From JAQGMJ01 sp036271855 (GTDB taxonomy: Bacteria; Pseudomonadota; Gammaproteobacteria; Burkholderiales; JAEUOS01), in assembly GCA_036271855.1 (NCBI GenBank), contig DATAZV010000295.1, positions 1 through 10,391 of the forward strand: a DNA stretch of 10,391 nt. The letters are read 5' to 3'. A program made the translations under genes and the position numbers. This document shows positions 1 to 6,264 of this stretch, in pieces (positions within the stretch are counted from its first letter, which is position 1; every line of letters begins with the position of its first letter). A model generated the notes under the pieces. That model was not told the origin of the DNA. It saw nothing but the letters and a program-made list of their open reading frames with translations, and made no database searches.

Positions 1-840
1 GATGTGCTGCGTCTCCAGCGAAATCTTGTCGACGATCGCCTTCGGCGTGCCCTTGGGCGCGAACAGCCCGGACCAGGCGTCCGCCGAAAAGCCGGGGTAG
101 CCGCTCTCGGCTATCGTCGGCAAGTCCGGCGCGGCCGGCGAGCGTTTCGCACTGGTCACAGCGAGTGCGCGCAGCTTGCCGGCCTGCACATGCGGCAGGG
201 CCGAGGGCAGGCCATCGATCATCGCCTGCACCTGCCCGGCCAGCAGGTCGGCTACCGCCGGCGCGCTGCCCTTGTAGGGGATGTGGGTCAGGTCGATGCC
301 GGCGGCGATCTTGAACATTTCCATCGTCAGGTGGGCGGCGGTGCCGTTGCCCAGCGAAGCGTAGTTGAGCTTGCCCGGCTCCTTCTTCGCCAGGGCGACA
401 AAAGCCGCCAGGCTGGCAGCCGGTACCGAGGGGTGCACCACCACCACGTTGGGGACGACGGCGACCTGCGAAATCGCCTCGAAGTCCTTCACCGGGTCAT
501 ACGGCATGCGCGCGTACAGGGAGATGTTTATTGCGTGCGAGCCGGTCACGCCCATGATCAGGTTGTAGCCGTCGGGCGCCGACTTGGCAACGATGTCCGA
601 GCCGATGTTGCCGCCGGCGCCGGGGCGGTTGTCCACCGTCACCGGCTGCTTCCAGTCGGCCGCCATGCGCTCGGCCAGCAGGCGCGCGGCGATGTCGGTG
701 GCGCCGCCGGCGGGAAAGGGCACGACGATGCGGACCGGGTGCGCGGGAAAGTCCGCCGCGCCTTGCGCGAAGGCAGGCGCCATCGTTGCAAGGCTTGCAG
801 CAGCAGTGAGGGCGCGAAGCAGGGCGGTGCGGATCATCAT
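1..840 (-). CDS. Bug/TctC family tripartite tricarboxylate transporter substrate-binding protein (3' end cut by window)
   Basis: This frame runs open to the window edge, so only the first 280 residues of a family usually about 320-330 long are present; the C-terminus is missing. I translated it by hand from the minus strand. It begins with a Sec-type signal peptide ending AFA-Q (cut after about residue 25). The mature protein has Bug hallmarks: PFPAGGATDI at 41-50, VDNRPGAGGNIG at 69-80, GNGTAAHL near 165 and HIPYKGS near 186. Bug proteins are periplasmic binders of carboxylates and related small molecules, sometimes working with TctAB membrane proteins, sometimes as orphan receptors. The start (ATGATG at 840) lies 4 nt after the preceding MmgE/PrpD stop and has no strong Shine-Dalgarno, which suggests translational coupling. 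Being last in a catabolic operon, it probably binds the pathway substrate or a related acid (inference). Whether tctAB follows lies outside the window. Confidence 0.93.
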   Translation of the reverse strand, partial: MMIRTALLRALTAAASLATMAPAFAQGAADFPAHPVRIVVPFPAGGATDIAARLLAERMAADWKQPVTVDNRPGAGGNIGSDIVAKSAPDGYNLIMGVTGSHAINISLYARMPYDPVKDFEAISQVAVVPNVVVVHPSVPAASLAAFVALAKKEPGKLNYASLGNGTAAHLTMEMFKIAAGIDLTHIPYKGSAPAVADLLAGQVQAMIDGLPSALPHVQAGKLRALAVTSAKRSPAAPDLPTIAESGYPGFSADAWSGLFAPKGTPKAIVDKISLETQHI

Positions 841-844
841 GTGC

Positions 845-2188
845 CTAGAACAACAAGTCCCACAGTTGGCGCACCGGTGTATCCGGCGTACACGCGACCA
901 TGGCCGCGGCGAAGTGATAAGCCTTTTCCGCATCCACGCTGGGCGCGGCATAGCGCAGGAATTTCGCCGCCACCTCTTCCTGCGACAGCGGGTCGGCGGC
1001 GTCGCCCTTGATGGTGGTCACGGTGGCCTCCGCTTCCTGGTAGCCGGAATCGATGGTCAGCGTGGCGCCGCGCTTGCCGCTGGCGCCCATGGCTTCGTCG
1101 GGCACGATGCGCACCAGCTTTTCCAGGCGCCGCAATTCCGGTTCGTTGAAGCGTTCCTTGCGGTATTGCGCCGGGTCCACGGTGCCGAAGCGCAAGCCTG
1201 CCGCCACGCCGTAGGAGAGACTGAACTGCGCCTGGATCGGCGTTTGCGGGTCGCGGTTGCCGCAATAGGTGATGGCTTCGGGGTAGATTTTCAGCTGGAT
1301 GCGGCTGATCTTTTCCACGCCCTCGTCGAGCTGATCGCGCACCGCGCGCGCCGCCTCGATGCCGTAGTGCACATGGCGCACCGCCGCGTAGGGCTTGAGA
1401 TAGCCGTCGAGAAACAGGCGCTGGCCGGAAGGCAGCAGCGGCTCGGGTGTTGCTGCCGAGTAATTGTCGGCGTAAAACCCCAGCGCGTCGGCGGGCGCAC
1501 CGATGCCGGCTTGCGCGCTTAACGCGGCCATGGTGCCCAGCCAGGCGGCGTGGCCAAGATAAGTGTTGCGCGCCACGCTGCCTGCCGTCACCGGCAAATA
1601 GAGGCTGGTCGGCAACTGGCAGGCGGCGATATTCACCGCGCTCATCGCATCGTCCGCGTCCAGCCCCAGTAGATGCGCGACGGCAGCCGCCACGCCCAGC
1701 GCCGGCCAGTTGGCGTCCACATGCATGCCGGGGCGAATGCGCAGCCAGGCGCCGGCGCGCGCGCCGACCTCATAGCCGGCGGAAAGCGCGTCCATGAAAG
1801 GCCCCAGGCGCGTGTCACGCGTCAGGGCAAGAGGCAGCAGCGCGGCGATCACCGGCACGCCGGGGCGGCCGTGCGCCAGGGCGTGGCCCTCGCAGGCCTC
1901 GTCCCAGGTGGCGGCCATGGCGCCGATGGCGCAGATGGCGGAAGACGACAGCCGGCGCCCCTGCGGAAAGCAGAAAGGGCCGGACTCCAGGTTACTGAAC
2001 TGCTCTTCGAGCGCGATCACCTCGGGCGCGACGCGGCCCGCCAGCATGCAGCCGATGGTGTCGAGCAACAGCAGGCGGCCGTGCGCATCCACTTCCGGCG
2101 GCAGCGGGTGGCCGGCGAAGGTCCAGTCCAGCGTGTCCTTCAGGCGCAACTGGTGGTCGATCCAATGGGACCAGGGCTTATCCGTCAT
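845..2188 (-). CDS. MmgE/PrpD family protein (2-methylcitrate dehydratase/cis-aconitate decarboxylase superfamily)
   Basis: A full-length MmgE/PrpD protein of 447 residues, the usual family size. The family includes 2-methylcitrate dehydratase (PrpD), cis-aconitate decarboxylase and iminodisuccinate epimerase, all cofactor-independent cytoplasmic enzymes acting on di- or tricarboxylates. Visible landmarks are LDTIGCMLAG at 42-51, DEACEGHALAHGRPGVPV at 96-113, His156 in the segment before a glycine/alanine-rich helix, GSVARN at 203-208 and LKPYAAVRHVH at 264-274. Histidines 106 and 156 and Lys265 sit where family catalytic residues are expected. The family pattern S-x-T-K-R-x-H reads here as S-V-A-R-N-T-Y, so Arg replaces a usual Lys. 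The ATG at 2188 is preceded by an AAGGGAAAG-like ribosome site and overlaps the lyase gene's end by 11 nt. Next to a hydratase and a lyase, dehydration or epimerisation of a hydroxy acid is the likely job. I do not call it prpD, because prpC and prpB partners are absent. Confidence 0.93.
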   Translation of the reverse strand: MTDKPWSHWIDHQLRLKDTLDWTFAGHPLPPEVDAHGRLLLLDTIGCMLAGRVAPEVIALEEQFSNLESGPFCFPQGRRLSSSAICAIGAMAATWDEACEGHALAHGRPGVPVIAALLPLALTRDTRLGPFMDALSAGYEVGARAGAWLRIRPGMHVDANWPALGVAAAVAHLLGLDADDAMSAVNIAACQLPTSLYLPVTAGSVARNTYLGHAAWLGTMAALSAQAGIGAPADALGFYADNYSAATPEPLLPSGQRLFLDGYLKPYAAVRHVHYGIEAARAVRDQLDEGVEKISRIQLKIYPEAITYCGNRDPQTPIQAQFSLSYGVAAGLRFGTVDPAQYRKERFNEPELRRLEKLVRIVPDEAMGASGKRGATLTIDSGYQEAEATVTTIKGDAADPLSQEEVAAKFLRYAAPSVDAEKAYHFAAAMVACTPDTPVRQLWDLLF

Positions 2189-3035
2189 AACGCTTTCCCT
2201 TGGCCAGCAATTCCGGTGTGCCGATCAGCCCGTTCAACTGGTCGAAGTCGAGCATGCGCTCGCGAAACGGCGCGGTGGTGCCGTGTTGCTTCAGGCTGCC
2301 GTAGTAGGCTTGCAAGGTATGCGCCACCGCGCGCGTGGTGCCGCCGGGGAAAATCGCAATGCGGTAGCCGATGGCCTCCAGGTCGGCCGCGCTCTTGATC
2401 GGCGTCTGCCCCCCTTCGACCATGTTGGCCAGCAACGGCACGCGGCCCTTGAAGCGCGCGTTGACTTCGCGCATCTGCTCCTCGTTCTTCACCGCTTCGA
2501 TGAACAGCACATCGGCGCCGGCTTCCAGGTAGTGCTCGGCGCGTTCCAGCGCGGGGGCGAAGCCTTCGACGGCCACCGCATCGGTGCGCGCGATGATCAG
2601 CGTATCGCTGCTGGTGCGCGCATCCAGCGCCGCCTTGATCTTGCCGACCATCTCGCCGGCGCCGACCACGCCCTTGCCCTGCAGGTGGCCGCAGCGCTTG
2701 GGGAAGGTCTGGTCTTCGATCTGGATCAGGTTCGCCCCGGCGCGCTCGAAGCGCGCGATGGTGCGCTGCATGTTGAGCGCGTTGCCGAAGCCGGTGTCGG
2801 CGTCGACGATGATCGGAATGGCGATACGCTCGCGGATGGTCGCCAGCGTCTCGCATACCTCGCTCATGGTGGTGAGCCCGACGTCCGAGCGCGCCAGCCG
2901 GGTGTAGGCGATGGAGGCGCCGGAAAGATACACGGCCTCGAAGCCGCTTTGCTCGGCAATCAGCGCGGTGAGCGCGTCGTAGACGCCGGGGGCCAGCAGC
3001 AGGCGCGGTTCGGCCAGGCGTGACTTGAGGTTCAT
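2178..3035 (-). CDS. Isocitrate lyase/PEP mutase superfamily C-C lyase (2-methylisocitrate or 2,3-dimethylmalate lyase type)
   Basis: A 285-residue cytoplasmic TIM-barrel enzyme of the ICL/PEP mutase superfamily. The N-terminal part carries APGVYDAL at 15-22 and YLSGAS at 36-41, matching the YLSGG region of PrpB. The metal-binding segment DADTGFG is at 78-84 and IEDQ at 106-109. The mobile-loop motif KRCGH at 113-117 contains the cysteine that is the acid/base residue in isocitrate and methylisocitrate lyases. That cysteine argues for a true lyase and against PEP or carboxy-PEP mutase activity, although databases often label such proteins carboxyvinyl-carboxyphosphonate phosphorylmutase. Such lyases split a 2-hydroxy acid into a 2-oxoacid (pyruvate or glyoxylate) plus a carboxylate such as succinate or propionate. 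The ATG at 3035 overlaps the small-subunit stop (ATGA) and has GGAGA at 3041-3045, 5 nt upstream. Exact substrate unknown; oxaloacetate decarboxylase-type homologues remain an alternative. Confidence 0.93.
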   Translation of the reverse strand: MNLKSRLAEPRLLLAPGVYDALTALIAEQSGFEAVYLSGASIAYTRLARSDVGLTTMSEVCETLATIRERIAIPIIVDADTGFGNALNMQRTIARFERAGANLIQIEDQTFPKRCGHLQGKGVVGAGEMVGKIKAALDARTSSDTLIIARTDAVAVEGFAPALERAEHYLEAGADVLFIEAVKNEEQMREVNARFKGRVPLLANMVEGGQTPIKSAADLEAIGYRIAIFPGGTTRAVAHTLQAYYGSLKQHGTTAPFRERMLDFDQLNGLIGTPELLAKGKRYDG

Positions 3036-3532
3036 GCGGGTCTCCGTTCAGCGGCGAGTTTCTTTTCCAGATGCGGCAGCAGGCCGCCGTCGCGCAGCAT
3101 CGCCAGCAAAAAGCCGGGGATAGCCTGGCAGTGGTATTGCGCTCCTCCGGCCATCACCAGACCGGTTTCGAAATCGACGCTACAAGGGATATTGTCGGCG
3201 ATAGTCGGCGCCGCTTCGCACACCAGCACCGGCAGCCCGAGATTCAGCGCATTGCGGTAAAACAGCCCGGCGAAGGAGGGCGCCAGCACCGCCGCCACGC
3301 CCAGGTGCTTGAGCGCCTGCGGCGCCTGCTCGCGCGAGGAGCCGGCGCCGAAATTGCGCCCGGCAACGATCACGTCCCCCGGCTTCACGGTGGCGGCGAA
3401 CTCCGGCAGCACGCCTTCCAGGCAATGGGTGGCGATTTCCTCGATGCCGAACTTCATGTAGCGCCCGGGCGCCAGCACGTCGGTGTCGATGTTGTCGCCG
3501 AGTTTCCAGGTGCGTCCGCTCATGGCACTCAT
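3032..3532 (-). CDS. LeuD-type small subunit of an aconitase-superfamily hydro-lyase
   Basis: A 166-residue swivel-domain subunit of the short LeuD/homoaconitase/DmdB type, about the size of archaeal-type isopropylmalate isomerase small subunits (roughly 160-170). Recognisable motifs are DNIDTD at 13-18, GRYMKF at 23-28, GRNFGAGSSREQAP at 58-71 and the FYRNALNLGLPV segment at 91-102. With the large subunit it would form a [4Fe-4S] dehydratase/hydratase moving a hydroxyl between neighbouring carbons. The loop after DNIDTD sets specificity in characterised homologues (YLV-type for isopropylmalate, YLRT for homoaconitate); here it reads YMKF. I chose the ATG at 3532, which overlaps the large-subunit stop as ATGA. 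AGGA at 3535-3538 is only 2 nt from it, so the second ATG at 3523 (MSGRTW) is also possible. Its stop overlaps the lyase start by 4 nt. A leucine biosynthesis role is unlikely, since no leuA or leuB is nearby and the neighbours look catabolic. Confidence 0.9.
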   Translation of the reverse strand: MSAMSGRTWKLGDNIDTDVLAPGRYMKFGIEEIATHCLEGVLPEFAATVKPGDVIVAGRNFGAGSSREQAPQALKHLGVAAVLAPSFAGLFYRNALNLGLPVLVCEAAPTIADNIPCSVDFETGLVMAGGAQYHCQAIPGFLLAMLRDGGLLPHLEKKLAAERRPA

Positions 3533-4812
3533 TTTCCTAAAAGGTCGCGCGGGTCGCAAATGCGTCCCTGCACCGCCGCCGCCGCCACCGAATACGGTGA
3601 ACCGAGGAACACGCGCGAACTGGCCGCGCCCATGCGGCCCTTGAAGTTGCGCGCGGTGGAGGAGATCACATTGATATTCTCGCCGAAGCGGTATTCGCCG
3701 TAGCCGGCGCAGGCGCCGCAGGCGGTGGGCAGCAGCTTGGCGCCGGCGTCGAGCAGGGCCTTGAGGGTGCCGTCGGCCTCGGCTTCGTTCTGGTCCTGCA
3801 GCGAGGCGGGGCCGACCAGCAGTTCGGTGCCCGACGCGATCTTTTTGCCGCGCAACACTTGCGCCGCGGCGCGCAGGTCGGTGAGCTTGGCGCCGGTGCA
3901 GGCGCCGATGTAGGCGATGTCGATACGCTCGTTGTAGTCGCCCACCGCCGCCGCGTTGGCGGGGGAGTGCGGCGCGGCGATTTGCGGCGCCAGGGTGGCG
4001 GCGTCGAATTCGTGGGTGGCGAGGGTGGGCGCGTCCGCGTCGCCTTGCCAGGCCGCAATATCGAAATTCTGCGCGCCGGCCTGGCGCAAAAAGGCCGCAG
4101 TGGTTTCGTCCGGCGCGATCAGCCCGGTCTGCGCACCCAGCTCGGCGGACATGTTGGTGAGCGTCATGCGCTCCTGCATGTCCAGCGCGGCGATCGCTTC
4201 GCCGGCGAACTCCACCGCCTGGTACTGGCCGCCGTCCAGGCCGAATTTGCCGCACAGGAACAGCATCAGGTCCTTGGCCGTCACACCCGCGGAAAGGCGA
4301 TTGTTCCAGCGCATCAATATGGTCTGCGGCACCCTGAGCCAGATCTCGCCGGTCACCACCACGCCCAGCATTTCGGTGGCGCCGATGCCGAACATATAGG
4401 CGCCGAAAGCCCCGCCGGTGGGCGAATGCGAATCGCCGCCAACGGCGAAAATGCCCGGCTTCAGGTGTCCCTTTTGCGGCAGCACCACGTGGCAGATGCC
4501 GATGCCGTCGTAGAAATTCTTGATGTTGTTATCGTGCGCCCAGTCGCGCGCGATGCGAATGATCTTGCGGCTGTCGTCGTCGTTCGCCGGTACGTAATGG
4601 TCGGTGATCAGCACGATGCGCTCCGGGTCCCACACCTTCGCGCCGAGGCGCTCCAGCATCGGCTGCAGGCGGCGCGGGCCGCTGGAGTCGTGGAACATCG
4701 CCAGGTCCACCTTGCAGGTGACGATTTCGCCGGGCGCAACAGTGTCACGCCCGGCGGCGCGGGCGACGATTTTTTGCGCCAGGGTCTGGGGAGCGGATGA
4801 AGAAGTGCTCAT
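3529..4812 (-). CDS. LeuC-type large subunit of an aconitase-superfamily [4Fe-4S] hydro-lyase
   Basis: A 427-residue large subunit of the aconitase/isopropylmalate dehydratase superfamily, close to the short archaeal-type LeuC and DmdA length of about 420. Segments in order are HDSSGP at 41-46, DHYVPAND at 71-78, GGDSHSPTGG at 125-134, YIGACTGAKL at 301-310, PTACGACAG at 362-370 and a RNFKGRMG segment at about 388-395 equivalent to the usual NRNFEGR. Cys305, Cys365 and Cys368 are the three expected cluster ligands and all are present, so the enzyme looks functional. Characterised members are isopropylmalate isomerase, homoaconitase and 2,3-dimethylmalate dehydratase. Which acid it uses is not readable. 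The ATG at 4812 follows the livF stop by 2 nt, tying it to the importer transcript. It overlaps the small-subunit start by 4 nt, the normal large-then-small order. Confidence 0.93.
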   Translation of the reverse strand: MSTSSSAPQTLAQKIVARAAGRDTVAPGEIVTCKVDLAMFHDSSGPRRLQPMLERLGAKVWDPERIVLITDHYVPANDDDSRKIIRIARDWAHDNNIKNFYDGIGICHVVLPQKGHLKPGIFAVGGDSHSPTGGAFGAYMFGIGATEMLGVVVTGEIWLRVPQTILMRWNNRLSAGVTAKDLMLFLCGKFGLDGGQYQAVEFAGEAIAALDMQERMTLTNMSAELGAQTGLIAPDETTAAFLRQAGAQNFDIAAWQGDADAPTLATHEFDAATLAPQIAAPHSPANAAAVGDYNERIDIAYIGACTGAKLTDLRAAAQVLRGKKIASGTELLVGPASLQDQNEAEADGTLKALLDAGAKLLPTACGACAGYGEYRFGENINVISSTARNFKGRMGAASSRVFLGSPYSVAAAAVQGRICDPRDLLGK

Positions 4813-4814
4813 GA

Positions 4815-5528
4815 TTACATTCCGAGATAAGCCCGCTTCAGCGCGGGGTTGGCGAGCAGCTGGTCCGGCGCGCCGGAAAAACAGATCGCGCCTTGCTCCA
4901 TCACGTAGGCGCGATGCGCGATCTCCAGCGACTGTCCCACATTCTGCTCGACCAGCAGGATGCTTAAGCCGGCGCGGTTGAGATTACCGATAAGCGTGAA
5001 CAATTCCTCCACCAGTTTCGGCGACAGGCCCAGCGAAGGTTCGTCCAGTATGAGCAACTTCGGTTCGGCCATCAGGCCGCGCCCGATCGCCAGCATCTGC
5101 TGCTCGCCGCCGGAAAGGGTGCCGGCCTTTTGTGTCAGGCGTTCGGAGAGACGCGGAAATAATGTATAGACCCGTTCCAGATTTGCATCGCGTCCTGCCT
5201 TGCCGCGCCGATACGCACCGAGTTCCAGGTTTTCCAGCACCGAAAGATTGGGAAACACCCGCCGGCCTTCCGGCACCTGGATCAGGCCGGCATCGACGAT
5301 CGCCATCGCCGAAGCCCGGCTGATGTCGCTACCTGCGAAGCGCACTGCACCGCCGCTGGCGCGCACGATGCCCGAAAGGGTGTTGTTGAAAGTCGATTTG
5401 CCGGCGCCGTTCGACCCCAGCAGGGCGACGATCTCGCCTGCGGCGATCTGCAAATCCAGCCCGTGCAGCACGCGCACCGCACCGTAGCCGGCGGTGAGCC
5501 CCTTTACCTCGAGCAGGGTCTCAGCCAT
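4815..5528 (-). CDS. livF: Branched-chain amino acid-type ABC transporter ATP-binding protein LivF
   Basis: One of the two ATPase subunits of the importer, 237 residues as usual for LivF, attached to the cytoplasmic face of LivHM. Walker A GSNGAGKS lies at 38-45, the Q-loop near 84, the signature LSGGEQQ at 138-144 and Walker B LLILDEP at 158-164 followed by SLGLSP. The H-loop position carries Gln (LLVEQN at 191-196) instead of His, which is normal for LivF as opposed to LivG. The N-terminal LLEVKGLTAGYG and C-terminal LKRAYLGM are also LivF-like. The ATG at 5528 has a strong GGAGG site at 5535-5539, 6 nt upstream, and overlaps the end of livG by 8 nt. Liv-type systems carry amino acids, but also aromatic acids, amides and other carboxylates. 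Here the downstream enzymes suggest a hydroxy-carboxylate or its precursor (inference). Confidence 0.95.
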   Translation of the reverse strand: MAETLLEVKGLTAGYGAVRVLHGLDLQIAAGEIVALLGSNGAGKSTFNNTLSGIVRASGGAVRFAGSDISRASAMAIVDAGLIQVPEGRRVFPNLSVLENLELGAYRRGKAGRDANLERVYTLFPRLSERLTQKAGTLSGGEQQMLAIGRGLMAEPKLLILDEPSLGLSPKLVEELFTLIGNLNRAGLSILLVEQNVGQSLEIAHRAYVMEQGAICFSGAPDQLLANPALKRAYLGM

Positions 5529-6264
5529 GCGCCGCCTCCGCGCGCAGTCGCGCCGCGGTGCCGTGGCCCAGATAGGCTTCGATCACCTTGTCGTCGCGCG
5601 TCACTTCGGTCGGCAGGCCTTGTGCGATCAATTCGCCCTGCGCCAGCACCCACACGTACTCGGCCAGGTTCATCACCGCCTGCATCACATGCTCGATCAT
5701 GAATACCGTCACGCCGCTGTCGCGGATGCCGCGCAGCACGGGAATCATCTCGCCCACCTCTTGCGGGTTCAGGCCCGCCAGCACTTCGTCGAGCAAGATC
5801 AATTTGGGCACGGTGGCCAGCGCGCGCGCCAGTTCCAGGCGCTTGCGCCCGGCGACGGTCAGGCTGGCGGCCGGCTTGTCAAGTTGCGATGTCAGGCCGA
5901 CGCGCTGCGCCACCGCTTCGGCAGCGGCCAATGCCGCCTTGCGCCCGCCGATGTGCAGGTGCGCGCCCACCGCAATGTTTTCGCGCACGGTCTGTTGCGC
6001 GAAGGGCTGCACGATCTGGAAGGTGCGGGTCATGCCGAGGCGGCAAATGGTGTGCGGCTTCATGCCGGTGATCTCGCGTCCTTCGAGCGCGACGCTGCCG
6101 CGATCCGGCTTGAGAAATCCCGACACCAGGCCGAACAAGGTGGACTTGCCCGCGCCGTTCGGCCCGATCAGCGCGGTGATCTTGCCCGCCGGCACCGTCA
6201 GGCTGACGCCGGAGACGGCCTTGAGGCCGCCGAAGCTGATGGCGAGGTCGCGAGCGGCCAACAT
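5521..6264 (-). CDS. livG: Branched-chain amino acid-type ABC transporter ATP-binding protein LivG
   Basis: The second ATPase of the importer, 247 residues from the ATG at 6264. The same frame stays open far upstream, but that part is only the shadow of livM; the protein proper starts MLAARDLAISFGGLKAV, the classic LivG beginning. Walker A GPNGAGKS is at 34-41, the LivG-typical TRTFQIVQPF at 79-88, Walker B LILLDE at 155-160 and the H-loop His at 192 (IEHVM). The signature region reads LTVAGRKRLE at 135-144 where the canonical form is LSxGQ. Walker B is followed by VLAGLNP instead of the usual proline-containing form. Both variants look like subfamily traits and not damage, because every other motif is intact. 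The start overlaps the livM stop by one base (TGATG), and the end overlaps livF by 8 nt. It would power transport together with LivF. Confidence 0.94.
   Translation of the reverse strand: MLAARDLAISFGGLKAVSGVSLTVPAGKITALIGPNGAGKSTLFGLVSGFLKPDRGSVALEGREITGMKPHTICRLGMTRTFQIVQPFAQQTVRENIAVGAHLHIGGRKAALAAAEAVAQRVGLTSQLDKPAASLTVAGRKRLELARALATVPKLILLDEVLAGLNPQEVGEMIPVLRGIRDSGVTVFMIEHVMQAVMNLAEYVWVLAQGELIAQGLPTEVTRDDKVIEAYLGHGTAARLRAEAAHG

Noticed and set aside
4..1011. Long plus-strand open frame opposite the Bug and MmgE/PrpD genes
   Set aside because: Its translation is rich in Arg, Gly and His with no family resemblance, as expected for the antisense of GC-rich genes; the minus-strand frame encodes a clear Bug protein.
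1794..3023. Plus-strand open frame of 409 codons
   Set aside because: It lies antisense to the lyase and MmgE/PrpD genes, has low-complexity composition and no recognisable motif, so it is a codon-bias shadow.
845..3035. A standard prp (2-methylcitrate cycle) operon
   Set aside because: No prpC citrate synthase, no acnD and no PrpR regulator are present, and the hydratase is of the two-subunit LeuCD type; only the enzyme classes resemble the cycle.
3032..4255. A 407-residue protein with LeuD at its C-terminus
   Set aside because: The upstream part is an out-of-frame shadow of the large-subunit gene; the LeuD-type protein begins at 3532 (or 3523).
3032..4812. Leucine biosynthesis leuCD
   Set aside because: There is no leuA or leuB nearby, the specificity loop is not of isopropylmalate type, and the genes lie between an importer and a C-C lyase.
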